Source: Asparagopsis taxiformis
Lineage: Eukaryota; Rhodophyta; Florideophyceae; Bonnemaisoniales; Bonnemaisoniaceae
Assembly: GCA_030407315.1 (NCBI GenBank)
Contig: JALQPE010000880.1
Coordinates: 1 to 38,513 of the forward strand
Direction of reading: 5' to 3'
DNA: 38,513 nucleotides
The translations under genes were made by a program, and so were the position numbers. The notes below the pieces were generated by a model. The model had not been told where the DNA came from and searched no databases. It saw nothing but the letters and a program-made list of their open reading frames with translations. This document shows positions 1 through 9,770 of the stretch, one piece after another. How positions within the stretch are numbered: the stretch's first letter is position 1; each line of letters opens with the position of its first letter.

Positions 1-5
1 CGACC

Positions 6-1829
6 CTATTGTCCAAGTTGATATCCAGACTTTTGCGTATCGCCGCTTTGTTTCCTTCCCTGAGGAAGATCTTCTCTGACAATCCTTCCCGGCGAATTAT
101 CCCTGGCACGACTTTCCCGCTCTGCCCTTGAAGCTGAAGACGTTCCTGTTCTTTTTGGAGAACAGCAAGACGTTCTGCTTCCCTCTTTCTCAGCTGCTGC
201 AAGACGCGTGGCAGGACGTTCCTGTCCTCCCTCTTTTGCTGCGGCAGGACGGTCTTCTGCTTCTTTCGGGGTGCTCAGAGGTGCCTCTTCTATTGCTTTC
301 GTCGCGACAGCAGGAATCACTTCTTCCAGCCACCACATTTGGAGTAATTTCCTGTTCTTCCTCCACCAACAGCAGAAACTTCCTGCTCTACTTGGGCTTC
401 GGCAGATACTCCTTCTTCTGCTTGAACAGGACCAGAAGTTTCCACCGTTTCCTTCTCTGTAGAATTATTTCCCTGTTCTGCGGCAGTAGGTGCTTCTTCG
501 TCTTCTGCTTTGGCGCCAGCAACAAGTGCTTTTTTCTATTTCTCCGGGGGTCATGCGATTCCGTTCCCTCTCCTCCTCCGCTTTCGTCTCCTGCATTGCC
601 TTTGTCCCGGTAGCATATTCCAGTTTGTCGTAAAAACTGTTGTAAACATCCCGTTCTTGGTTCTCACTGCTACTGTCTACCACGTCGTCATGAAAGTCGA
701 CAAGGACGAATACAATGCGCTCTCCAATGCGATGATCATTATCCCCGACCTCCTTCGCGTTTTCTGCTGCCAAATCCGTTCGCACGAATTCCTCCATCGT
801 TGCAGAGTTCAACCACTTGCGGACGACCTCTGCCATATCATAGATGGCCAACAGAGCCAGTAGCCAAGTGCGCATCGTGAACGGACTTCCGCTTCCGATA
901 TTTCTGACAAGTCCTCTCTTCCTCCTCATCCTTGTCCCACGACGCTGTCATCTCGAGCACAAACCACTGGAACCACTCCTTATCGCGCGTCCCGCGTCCG
1001 TCCGTGCCATTGCGGAATATTGCGTTATTGACAAGATCGAGCACGCACCCGTACATATCGGCAGAGTCAATTCGAGAAAAGTCCGGATCTCTCCCTCGGT
1101 TCTTGCATCCTCGATTTCTCTGTTCCTACCAAAAGCATTGTAAACGCTAGGGATAGAGCTCCAGTACACGAAAGCAACGCTGTCTGTGCGATTGAACCCC
1201 TTCGCAATGTTGATGTACTGCCTATACGAGTTCTCCGAACGGTTCCTGTCGGACGGCAGAATATAGCTCACTTCTTTCAGAATAGGAATAAGCCGGACAA
1301 CAGGAAGATCCATCTGGTTGGAAACCTGAGAAACTCTATGACCGCACACACATTGTCGGCAATGCTCACAGAAGCGACATCGTGAGTTTGTATATTGGCT
1401 TCGAGAGACAGTTTCAGAACCTCCAGCGCATCGAAAATTAGACGCCCGTTCGGCGCAATCAACTGTTGTACCCAAACCAATTCCAAGGAATCCCTGTTCT
1501 TTCCTGAGTACTTCTCCAGGCATAGTTGCAGAGCAGCTATGCGATGAGAGCCATCGATGCAGTAAAACTCGTCTCTCTTCGTTATCTTCCATTTTGCAGA
1601 CTGTAATCATAGTTCCAGTGGTAGAGAAACCTCTATCCATGAAAATGCTGGCCAGTTCGTTTACACGACCCGGTCGCACCAAACGGGAGGTCACTGTCGG
1701 AAATTTCACTTTGCGAGGATCAACTTGCACTTTAGAAGAGCTGTACTGAGCAATAGTGATGCTTTTCTCTTCAGCAGAAGGAGAATTGCTCTTCTCCGCT
1801 GTAGTATTCATGATACTATTGTCTCCCAT
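6..1829 (-). pseudogene. ParB/sulfiredoxin-like domain protein, frameshifted
   Basis: The gene reads right to left in several alternating frames. The N-terminus starts at 1829 (MGDNSIMNTT) and includes RLVRPGRVNELASIFMDRGF. A shift near 1570 moves into a frame carrying FYCIDGSHRIAALQLC (about 1541-1564). The DGxHR-xA pattern is the hallmark of the ParB/Srx nucleotide-binding fold. The frame changes again near 1325 (MDLPVVRLIPILKEVSYILP), near 1060 (DMYGCVLDLVNNAIF) and near 890 (TWLLALLAIYDMAEVVRKWL). The C-terminal part below about 540 is Glu/Lys/Ala-rich low complexity. At least four frame changes make it a pseudogene or a badly assembled gene. Family knowledge: ParB-like domains occur as CTPase or nuclease modules and also in stand-alone eukaryotic proteins. 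No helix-turn-helix could be recognised. Function is unknown; proximity to a transposase suggests mobile DNA, which is inference. Confidence 0.5.
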
Positions 1830-2640
1830 TGTAATCCCTGCAATCTCAGTTCGTTCAATCGGTTTCTCTGTTCAAATGTTGTGTAGACCGATGAAATCCA
1901 CAATTGTGGTACCTCCGAGTGCGCTTCCCGTCTCTCAGCTTCCTCTCATATACTGTCCGGACAAGACATTCCCTACCTACCTTCAGTCCTGATGAACCTT
2001 ACGCTGCACCCGCTCAGCACCTCTGACTCTACCTGATCCTGATACCTCCACAAAGCGTTTAGCCCTTTCCATCAATCTACACCTAATAGTATGTACCTCT
2101 AGCGCATATAATGCAATCGAACCCGTTTACCTCACCACGTCAATTATCATTCATATTCCAACAACCTATTTCATCCACACTCTCCACCTCGCTTCTTCTT
2201 CCGTACCATTGATTCCTATCAATCGATTCTACGTGAGTTTTATACATTTACTACGATCCACCTCTCCTACAAGTCTGAAAAATTCATTTCTACACTAACT
2301 TTTGCTACTCACAAATAACGGTTCCCGTGCAGGCCACTGCTTGAATTTCTTCCTATTGGCGTACTCGGCTGCAAAGGATTCATAGACTATTTAAACGGTG
2401 ATCATATAAATGGTTTTCAATGTGCTCCAATGGACAATACACCAAAGAACATCAATATGAATTCATTTCAACTACCTATTCACTACTGCGATTCAGTTTT
2501 CTTGCATACCAAATCTCATTGCGTTCCTACCCTAGTCGATTCAAAATGCTTCCTCTTCGTCAGTTGATCAATATTCCTTACAACGAGCAGGTCCTCTGGA
2601 CATCCTAAGTTGGTTACTTAACCTTAACTATCGATGAATT
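1830..2640. other. Gene-free AT-rich stretch
   Basis: No convincing coding region is seen on either strand. Short frames here lack codon structure or recognisable motifs. It separates the ParB-like gene from the palindrome array. Confidence 0.5.
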
Positions 2641-3178
2641 TGCTGTAATGAAACGTTTTCTTACAGCAAAGTCATCGTTACGATGACTTTGCTGTAAGAA
2701 AAGAAAACATTACAGCAGCCATGATTTCTTTACCGGGTAAAAAAATTGTGCCGCTGTAATGAAACGTTTTCTTACAGAAAGTCATCGTTACGATGACTTT
2801 GCTGTAAGAAAAGAAAACATTACAGTAGCCATGATTTCTTTACCGGGTAAAAAATTGTGGCCGCTGTAATGAAACGTTTTCTTACAGCAAAGTCATCGTA
2901 ACGATGACTTTGCTGTAAGAAAGCAAATCATTACAGCGGCCACAATTTTTTTACCCGGTAAAATTTCTTGCTGATTTTTTACCCGGTAAAAAATTCTTCG
3001 GCCACTGCAAGAAACGGTTCCTTACAGCAAAGTCATCGTTACGATGACTTTGCTGTAAGAAAGCAAATCATTACAGCTGCCACAATTTTTTACCCGGTAA
3101 AAAATTCTTGGCCACTGTAATGGAAACGTTTTCTTACAGCAAAGTCATCGTAACGATGACTTTGCTGTAAGCATACCT
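2641..3178. repeat. Array of five 37-bp perfect or near-perfect palindromes
   Basis: Five copies of an odd-length palindrome with arm TTACAGCAAAGTCATCGT lie at 2661-2697, about 2772-2807 (lacking two bases), 2882-2918, 3022-3058 and 3134-3170. Start-to-start spacings are about 111, 110, 140 and 112 bp. The single centre base is T in copies 1, 2 and 4 and A in copies 3 and 5. Linkers carry a second odd palindrome, TTTACCSGGTAAA, in both centre orientations, and inverted GCTGTAATG arms. The wider spacing before copy 4 holds an extra TTTACCCGGTAAA. Each unit could extrude as a cruciform or fold as RNA. It may be a tandem foldback element or a protein-binding array; nothing in it encodes protein. 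Confidence 0.85.
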
Positions 3179-3391
3179 CCCTCCATCCTCTCAGATCCTC
3201 TCCCCACTACTTTGCACCAATCCACCACCGCCCTAGAGTGTACAATTCATATGTGATGCATCTGGTTATTCATTTTATTCTTCCCTAAAAATCATGCAGC
3301 CCTCGGTGGAAATCCGTCTCGCCTACATAGTGCATATATCTCTCCACCCTCCAGCAGTCCGGGTCCGTGCCTTACCTCCCTCATGTTCTCA

Positions 3392-5083
3392 TCATATTCG
3401 CATACACTCCCCATTGCAATAGTGCATACCAAACACCTCAGTGACTCCCTCACTCATCTCCACAATTACTGTTCGTCGCCTCTCTTCGACCTTGAACACT
3501 CCTTCATCAGTTTTTTGCAAACCCAGGCAAACTCCATAAGCTGTACCTTGCTCATCTCTCGCACTCTCGTTCCTCAGGATAAAGAACGCTAGAACAATAA
3601 AAAACCGCGGTTCATAATTAATTCTTCCCCGCATTATCTCTGATGTGAGACGAGACGCCGGGTACAGAATCGCTTGTGAAGTTGCACCATCCTCACATAT
3701 CCTCTGTTCAGGGCAAACAGCATGGATGATAGCTCCTGATTCTAGAGAGCCAGACCTCTGCACTGTTTTCCTTCCCCACTCTGTCGTAGTGCTTCTAGAA
3801 ACTCTTCTCACCCATTCGGCATACTTTCCACACCCGCTTGTTCCGCTTCCGTACCTTTCGGTAAAGAACCGTTTGAAAACACCTACAGCACCCTCTGCCA
3901 TATCACATTTTCCATTCATGTACTCCTTGACCTCGTCAATAGATATACCTCCATGCCCTCTCCACGTCACAATTTCACCATCCGCCGACAATATCTTTCC
4001 TCGACGCTGGGAGAGAAGCTGGAGAACCGGTTCCTGGAAGCAGTTTTTCACTACCTCGTCTTCCACATCTATTTCTCTCCCTAGCTCCTGTGAAAGAACG
4101 TTGACCATTTGAGAGCATTCGGACGAGGACCAATGTTGTGGCTCCATGCCGATTTCGCGCAAAACAATGGCCACTCTCGTCTGCCAGTCATCCGCAAGAA
4201 CTAATTCCAGCGCTGAAAGCTGTTCGCTTTGGTGATTGGACATTCTCACACCTTTCTTCAGCGGCTGATGCATCCGTTCGAATATAAGCTCCTGCACGTG
4301 CTTCACAGAGCCGTAGGCAGGAAGCGTATGAACACAAAACTCGACAAGACGATGAACATTAGGCTTGTCCAAATGTGCTCCTGCTCCCTTCACTTTCCGA
4401 CAATACTCATTCAACGTCTCCACGTAGTCTACAGTTCTTCCCAGAATGTATTCATTCCTGCCACCTTCTCCGTCAGCCGTCTCTACTTCATGTGGACCGT
4501 CTTTCCACCATACGGGCATGAAACTAATACACGAAACCAGCTTCTGAAACATCACTACTAGTTTGACGGCCCCATCAAATTTTTCACGATGACCTTCCCC
4601 TTTCCCATCCATCATTCGAGCTGCGTTTTCGAATGCCATAGGTGCTATCAGCAGCACACTGAATATGTCACTCATGTTCATGGAAAGCAGATTGTTGGTT
4701 CCAAATAAACGGTTCTGCCTTCCCATCCTGAACTTCTTCAGAGCGCCCAGAATTTGCAATTCAGCTACCTCTCGAATTCGTGGGCTGGCAGCTGAAATAC
4801 AAGCGTTCAGTACATCTTGTGCCAGTCCAGACAATAGATGGTCAGGTGCTATCACTGCGGAACGGTACGGGTCAAAAATTGCTGGGACAACTGAAACTCC
4901 GTTTTCCGTCTTCGGTACTTCTTCCTGCACTGCTTCCAAGGAAGTGCTCAGGACATGAAATGGTAAATCTTCCCCTTCTTCTGCAGCCAGTCCGAGAGTG
5001 CGAAGCTGGGTTTCTGTGGCATCCTTACGTGTCGATGCATTCCGATACTTGCTTCTGGCATGCGTCGATGTTTGCCCGTTCAC
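3392..5083 (-). CDS. C-terminal half of Plavaka/CACTA-like transposase (563 codons open)
   Basis: This is the longest uninterrupted piece of a larger minus-strand transposase gene. It is rich in Trp, His and charged residues and is clearly protein-like. A block near residues 245-280 reads HRLVEFCVHTLPAYGSVKHV and continues to ERMHQPLKK. It resembles the region around the last acidic residue in CACTA-type DDE transposases, an alternating H..V..C..L.A.GS....E..H..LK pattern. The first methionine is probably not the real start, because coding continues upstream in other frames across 5122-7097. The C-terminal half (after about residue 300) has no motif I recognise. The general CACTA/Plavaka assignment is moderate; no exact family is claimed. 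The palindrome array lies 214 bp beyond its 3' end. Confidence 0.55.
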   Translation of the reverse strand: MNGQTSTHARSKYRNASTRKDATETQLRTLGLAAEEGEDLPFHVLSTSLEAVQEEVPKTENGVSVVPAIFDPYRSAVIAPDHLLSGLAQDVLNACISAASPRIREVAELQILGALKKFRMGRQNRLFGTNNLLSMNMSDIFSVLLIAPMAFENAARMMDGKGEGHREKFDGAVKLVVMFQKLVSCISFMPVWWKDGPHEVETADGEGGRNEYILGRTVDYVETLNEYCRKVKGAGAHLDKPNVHRLVEFCVHTLPAYGSVKHVQELIFERMHQPLKKGVRMSNHQSEQLSALELVLADDWQTRVAIVLREIGMEPQHWSSSECSQMVNVLSQELGREIDVEDEVVKNCFQEPVLQLLSQRRGKILSADGEIVTWRGHGGISIDEVKEYMNGKCDMAEGAVGVFKRFFTERYGSGTSGCGKYAEWVRRVSRSTTTEWGRKTVQRSGSLESGAIIHAVCPEQRICEDGATSQAILYPASRLTSEIMRGRINYEPRFFIVLAFFILRNESARDEQGTAYGVCLGLQKTDEGVFKVEERRRTVIVEMSEGVTEVFGMHYCNGECMRI

Positions 5084-5099
5084 TACCGAAGTGTATGCA

Positions 5100-6350
5100 T
5101 TCTTCGTGCCACCAGTACTGCTCAGGTCATATTTGCGGAAACTGCAGATGTGGCACGGAGAGTTTGATGTGTGTCCAGAACATCCAGGGTATGTGAAACT
5201 GCAGGATAGTCTCCAATGCTCCCCACTGGGTCTAGAAATACCACAACATCTTCTCCCTCTGCATTTTTCGTTGGAAACCCTCTGTGCTTCCTCGCACTAT
5301 ATCTTGAACGATATATCGCAATACACAATTTGTGGACACTCCCGGAGGTGGCAAACCAATCACTCGAACCGCTTGGTAGCTTCCCCTTTTCCGAGGCGGT
5401 AGATTGAGAGGTAACATATAGCATCCACCAAAACTTCCCTTCCTGCTTGTGAATGGTTCAAAGTCATCCGTGTAAAGGAGAAATCGGTAAACAAAGTAGT
5501 TTTTCGACCATCCTCCAGCTTTCCCCAACATGGTGCATCTTCTCGCGGAGACGCTGGGTGCCATTGCGACCTGTGGTCTCCGAAACCATCCGAGAACACC
5601 CCTGAAACACGAATTTCTTCATAGTTGGGGCTTCCTAGTCTATCGGGCGGGTTTCTGGCTTCAGCAAAGCTCGCGCCCGGTGAAAAGCAAAGTAACATGG
5701 TGGATGCTTCTCCGACCTGCTCTTTCAAATACCTGTTCACCAATACGACGTGTGGAACAATATCACCCTCTTCCATTCCAATTGGTAATAGAACGGTTAT
5801 CACGTCCCCAGCTCGTGTTCCTTTTCCCTTGGCTCCTGCTCCGATTACACATTGCGATATCGCTCGCAGAGCATGCTGCCTCTCCCATTCCAATAGATGT
5901 GACATTCGCGGCTGCAGATATTTTTCGACATGCACATCATGCTCACCGTCGTGTCGAGCCTCATAGGTAACTATGGTCCTAGCATGAAGTTCCCACAACA
6001 ACGTAACCGCCACTCTTCTCCTCTTCGGTTTCCCACCATCTCTGTCATTCTTCCTGAACCCTTTTGCTCTTTCGATGACGGCAACCTGGACGAGCTCCTG
6101 GATGACATCGGATTCGAATTGCTGTTCCATCAGGTACATAAATGTGCTTCAAACCCTTTTTCCCATCGCTGTCAATGGGAACAACTGCTGTGCGAACGAA
6201 TGGGTCGCTCAAAACACCCCTCCTGCACTTTGCAATGAACGAATCTTCAATGCTGCACTCTGCGGTTGATTTTTCTCCTTCCGAGCTTCGATTGTTCGCA
6301 TCACTGCGGAATGCTTTAAAGATTGGTCGAGTCTGGACATCTTTCAGAGC
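5100..6350 (-). pseudogene. Central part of Plavaka/CACTA-like transposase, split over frames
   Basis: Three overlapping minus-strand frames (5122-5424, 5232-5564, 5360-6139) plus an open stretch at about 6140-6330 appear to be one protein broken by frameshifts. Reading them in order gives a basic/helical part (ERAKGFRKNDRDGGKPKRRR). Then comes FLYTDDFEPF, followed by GGCYMLPLNLPPRKRG and VRVIGLPPPG, then VFLDPVGSIGDYPAVSHTLD. A DDF motif followed by Gly-Gly-x-Tyr, Asn-Leu-Pro-Pro, Arg and then Gly-Asp-x-Pro-Ala is the order seen in CACTA/tnp2-Plavaka-type transposases around the first and second catalytic aspartates. It joins the 3392-5083 piece downstream and the 6351-7097 piece upstream. 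At least three frame changes are needed, so it is non-functional as sequenced. Confidence 0.5.
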
Positions 6351-7097
6351 CTATGTGCTTGGGAGTACAATACGAACTTTCGCCATTCCTCCACAATCGT
6401 CTCTGTCATCTGTTGTTCCACGGGTTCCTACTGCACCTCGATGCTGTGCAGCTCTTGCTCCGCTCTTTCGAAGGTCTATCGGAAACTCGATGTCACAGCT
6501 CTTTGCATAGCAGTGTTTCCTCAAGAATGGTAGTATCTTCTGTCGCATCACAGAGTCCGACGGGACGTGCTCACTTGGATCTCTGCGGAAATTCATTCCG
6601 AACAGGGTACCTTCATAGTGGGCTCTTGTCATTCTTTGAGTTCCACTCAGCTGAAGAGCCCCATACATCGCAGGCCATTGTAGTAATGCCTTGAAATCAC
6701 CACATGCTTCATCCCCAGCATTTCGGTCTATCGGGCCTCCAGTTGAAATGGAATCAGAACCTCGTCCGGTTGCTTCTTCCGATTCCATTAGCGTGCTCGA
6801 TGCTACGTAGATGGCACTTCCAGCTTCATCGTTGTTGCTGTACACATCAATACAACCTTCTATTGTGTCACCCATAGGGATTGGGGACTCCAATAGGTCA
6901 TCTGTGGTACACTCACGTCGTAGCTCATTACCTCTCGGGATTTCTTTGTTCATGCAGGCTGCATCACTGCTGCGTATTTCTCCCTGCAGTTTCCCAGGAA
7001 GCTGTTTACTGGGACTGGCCACATTGAGTGAATCGAGTCTCGCCTTTGTCCTACGACTTGTGGTTTTCTTTCGAATAGGAGTCCGTCTCGGAGCCAT
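6351..7097 (-). CDS. N-terminal region of the Plavaka/CACTA-like transposase
   Basis: 248 open codons starting at ATG 7097 with a basic N-terminus (MAPRRTPIRKKTTSRRTKAR), plausibly a nuclear-localisation or DNA-binding tail. An acidic/polar linker follows, then a more ordered part beginning GDFKALLQWPAMYGALQLSG. The frame closes at 6351, and coding character resumes in another frame at about 6330, towards the catalytic region. It is therefore probably the first quarter of the same transposase, giving a total of about 1,200 residues over 3.7 kb. No cysteine-rich zinc motif is visible. Linkage to the downstream pieces is inferred from strand, spacing and continuity of coding composition. Confidence 0.45.
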   Translation of the reverse strand: MAPRRTPIRKKTTSRRTKARLDSLNVASPSKQLPGKLQGEIRSSDAACMNKEIPRGNELRRECTTDDLLESPIPMGDTIEGCIDVYSNNDEAGSAIYVASSTLMESEEATGRGSDSISTGGPIDRNAGDEACGDFKALLQWPAMYGALQLSGTQRMTRAHYEGTLFGMNFRRDPSEHVPSDSVMRQKILPFLRKHCYAKSCDIEFPIDLRKSGARAAQHRGAVGTRGTTDDRDDCGGMAKVRIVLPST

Positions 7098-7690
7098 CTT
7101 GATGTTTTTGTTCTTTTCTTCTTCGCTCAGTTTTGTTGCATAGAATACAACTCTAAACTTCTATGACATGACTACTATCTCAATACAGTACTACTACTTT
7201 TAACCGTTACGAAACCTTTCCAGGATTTCATTCGATCCAATGAACTGGTTCACCACAATGCTTTGCCCTATGCTCATTGCTTTATGCACATTGATTGCTA
7301 TTTCATCCGGACTCAACATCGTTTTGCTATCTTGTATCGCATTCCCTAACCACAAACCCAGCCAAGATGTATCCATTTCCGGAAAACGGCCGTTTATTTC
7401 GCAGTGATGCTCTAGGCACTAATACTGAATCTGATTTTCTCATACACGTACTTCCTACTCGTATACTCTACCACATTTTCGGCCCTATTTACAATTTGAA
7501 AGCACAATCTCTCGTTGAATCGTACTCAGTGTGATATCTTAAATTAGCATAAATTTATATATTGCAATGCAGATTCACTGCTCGCTTGCCACATGAAAAT
7601 TATAAAATTTCTCCCACACTGCTGTTTCCTAGCCGCCCACATCCACGTGGCCCGCTTTGACTGCCTGCCAAGTGTGCTCAGAGCATGCAA

Positions 7691-7698
7691 TGACGTCA
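7691..7698. promoter_or_regulatory. TGACGTCA palindrome (CRE/bZIP-type site), copy 1
   Basis: Exact 8-bp TGACGTCA, the consensus for CREB/ATF-type bZIP factors. A second copy lies 143 bp downstream. Regulatory function is inferred; no gene start is recognised next to it. Confidence 0.35.
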
Positions 7699-7833
7699 TC
7701 GACATATACCGTCCAAATCATCACTGGAAGCGCGGACTCCTCGTCCAGGAAAGTGCGCCATTTTTCCTACTCCTCGCCTCACCCTTTTCTTTAAGCCCCA
7801 CATGCTAGTGTTTTTCCTATATTTCTGTAGTGA

Positions 7834-7841
7834 TGACGTCA
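7834..7841. promoter_or_regulatory. TGACGTCA palindrome (CRE/bZIP-type site), copy 2
   Basis: Second exact TGACGTCA. By chance an 8-mer is expected about once in 65 kb, so two within 151 bp is notable. Function is inferred only. Confidence 0.35.
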
Positions 7842-8057
7842 TTATAGACTAGAGAAGGCGGTAGAAGATACAATAATTTGCGCCTGTTCTGCCAGGTCAT
7901 GTGCTTCAAAGCTTAATTCGCACCCTCGGTATCGTTTTTCGGGGCCTCCCATCGCACCGCTCCGTTTCAAATTCATCCCTCTATTGTTCTCCTACACGTC
8001 ATTTCCGCCCGCAGAGTGCTACTTAAACGACAGATTCTGAAAATCCCTGTTTCCATC

Positions 8058-8232
8058 TTCATATCCGTCGGAAACGAAGCAACAACTTTGGTTGTGGAAG
8101 CAGTATAGATCATCTATACTGCTTCCAAAGCGTAAGTTGTAGATCATCAATACTGCTTCCAAAGCGTAAGTTGTAGACCATCAATACTGCTTCCAAAGCC
8201 AAAGTTGTTGCTTTGTCTCCGACGGATATGAA
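8058..8232. mobile_element. Foldback (MITE-like) element with 34-bp internal repeats
   Basis: The ends are inverted: TTCATATCCGTCGGA at 8058 and its complement, with one mismatch, ending at 8232. Homology of the arms continues inward through AGCAACAACTTTGG and GGAAGCAGTAT. Inside lies a 31-bp palindrome (8096-8126: 15-bp arms around one C), then a 34-bp direct repeat beginning AAAGCGTAAGTTGTAGA at 8127 and 8161. CCAT occurs close to both ends (8053-8056 and 8233-8236) and may be a target duplication with one extra base on the left. It has no coding capacity and would be non-autonomous. Confidence 0.7.
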
Positions 8233-8707
8233 CCATGATGGTACGTTTCCACAACTCACGCCACTAACCCAGTTTTCTATTTGTTTTCTCTTTCTCAGGT
8301 TTCCAGTCGGTGAGTGTTCCACTTCTACTTTCATCTATTTTTCTTTATTACCCTTCTCCAGTTCGTTCCTGCTCTGCCTGTGAGTACATATTTCGATTTG
8401 GGATGCAATGGTATTTGTTGAGGTACGTTAGTCTCCTAATCACTATCAATTTCCCACTCCAATTCAACGTCACTAACTTGTTTCCTTTCCCTGCATCATT
8501 TTTCTCTTCTTCTCTTCCTTTCCTAGCACATTCAGGCAGTTCAATCAGTTGATAGATTTGTAGCCGTTTCTAGTAATCTTAGTTTTACTCTTCAGAATAG
8601 TTTCAGTTGTATTAGAAGCAGTTTTACCATAGGGATAGTTTACCCTCAATGTAGCCTGCGCAAATAAACAAACCAGAGTGAAGCTTCCCATATCGCACCC
8701 TCTTAGA

Positions 8708-8966
8708 CCCAGTAAGCCTTAAAGATGTACCAAATATGGCCGTATGATGAACCTATGACATGCATGGTGTTCCTCTGATGTACGGATAAGGAACATTTGC
8801 TCTTCAGCTGATGGCCGCATAGCGATACACCAATGATGGACGGGAGATGTCCATACGCTCATCTCCCGGACATCAGCGAAGTATCTCTTGCGTACAGTAG
8901 AGATATCACGTACATCATTGGTTCATCTAAAGCATATCAGGGGTACATATTCCTTTTCTTATAGGG
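8708..8966 (+). mobile_element. 259-bp MITE, copy 1
   Basis: Begins CCCAGTAAG and ends CTTATAGGG, imperfect terminal inverted repeats of the form CCCWRTAAG. It is flanked by the duplicated triplet AGA (8705-8707 and 8967-8969). The subterminal arms also pair imperfectly (ATGTACC..ATGAACC), so the element folds back on itself. It has the same length as the copies at 9232 and 29177 but is the most diverged of the three. It encodes no plausible protein. Confidence 0.88.
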
Positions 8967-9197
8967 AGATTGCTACCTATCCTACCGCGTATACCTCTCG
9001 CTAGCTCATAGTCACTACGAAATAAAAATTCCTAGCCGTACTATTCTGTCTATTCCCATATGAATACCGTCCATGCCCCATCCTCATAGCGCTAGAACTG
9101 CCTCCCTCTACCCCAAAAAGATGCCCACGACAGCGTGACGCCCCACCTCATCCACCACTCCCAGACAGCGAATTTTACTATATCAGGACACTACTTT

Positions 9198-9770
9198 TAC
9201 TGTCTCCAGGTGCTGCCCAGGGCAGCACAAACCCTGTAAGACTTGAAGATGTACCAATGATGGCCGTACGATGAACATATGACATGCATGGTGTTCCTCT
9301 GATGTACCGATAAGGAACATTTGCTCTTCAGCTGATGGCCGCATAGCGATACACGAAAGATGGACCTGAGATGTCTTTACGCTCATCTTTCGGACATCAT
9401 CGAAGTATCCCTTGCACACAGTACAGATATCACGTACATCATAGGTTCATCTGAGGCATATCATAGGTACATATTCATTTTCTTATAGGGAAAGTACTGT
9501 CTACAGGTGCTGCCCAGGGCAGCACGAAATACTGTCTACAGGTACTGCCCAGGGCAGCACAAAGTACTGTCTACAAGTGCTGCCCAGGGCAGCACGAAAT
9601 ACTGTCTACAGGTACTGCCCAGGGCAGCACAAAGTACTGTCTACAAGTGCTGCCCAGGGCAGCACAAAGTACTGTCTACAGGTACTGCCCAGGACAGTGA
9701 AAATCACTGTCTCCAGGTACTGCCCAGGACAGTGAAAATTACTGTCTCCAGGTGCTGCCTGCAGCAGGGC
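9198..9770. repeat. 35-bp tandem array, interrupted by a MITE
   Basis: The unit is TACTGTCTACAGG, then the 19-bp odd palindrome GTGCTGCCCAGGGCAGCAC, then RAA. Units start at 9198, 9495, 9530, 9565, 9600, 9635 and 9670, then decay into ACTGCCCAGGACAGTGAAAA variants. The period is exactly 35 bp. Removing the 259-bp MITE at 9232 plus one AAA restores the 35-bp phase between the first and second units. Alternate units read GTGCTGCCC and GTACTGCCC, hinting at a 70-bp higher-order repeat. Confidence 0.9.
9232..9490 (+). mobile_element. 259-bp MITE, copy 2, nested in the 35-bp array
   Basis: Starts CCCTGTAAG and ends CTTATAGGG, flanked by AAA on both sides (9229-9231 and 9491-9493). Intact units of the host array read GCAGCACAAAGTACTG, exactly what remains if the element and one AAA are removed. 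The insertion boundary and 3-bp duplication are therefore certain. It is very close in sequence to the inverted copy at 29177-29435. Confidence 0.95.

Larger units (their letters stand above)
7144..8057. other. Gene-free stretch with two CRE-like palindromes
   Basis: No convincing coding region is seen. The only distinctive signals are two TGACGTCA palindromes, listed separately. Confidence 0.5.

Noticed and set aside
128..863. Plus-strand frames over the ParB-like gene
   Set aside because: They are Leu/Phe/Ser-rich antisense shadows of the Glu/Lys-rich minus-strand coding region.
2641..3178. CRISPR array
   Set aside because: Units are palindromic throughout and linkers are repetitive, not unique spacers; the context is eukaryotic.
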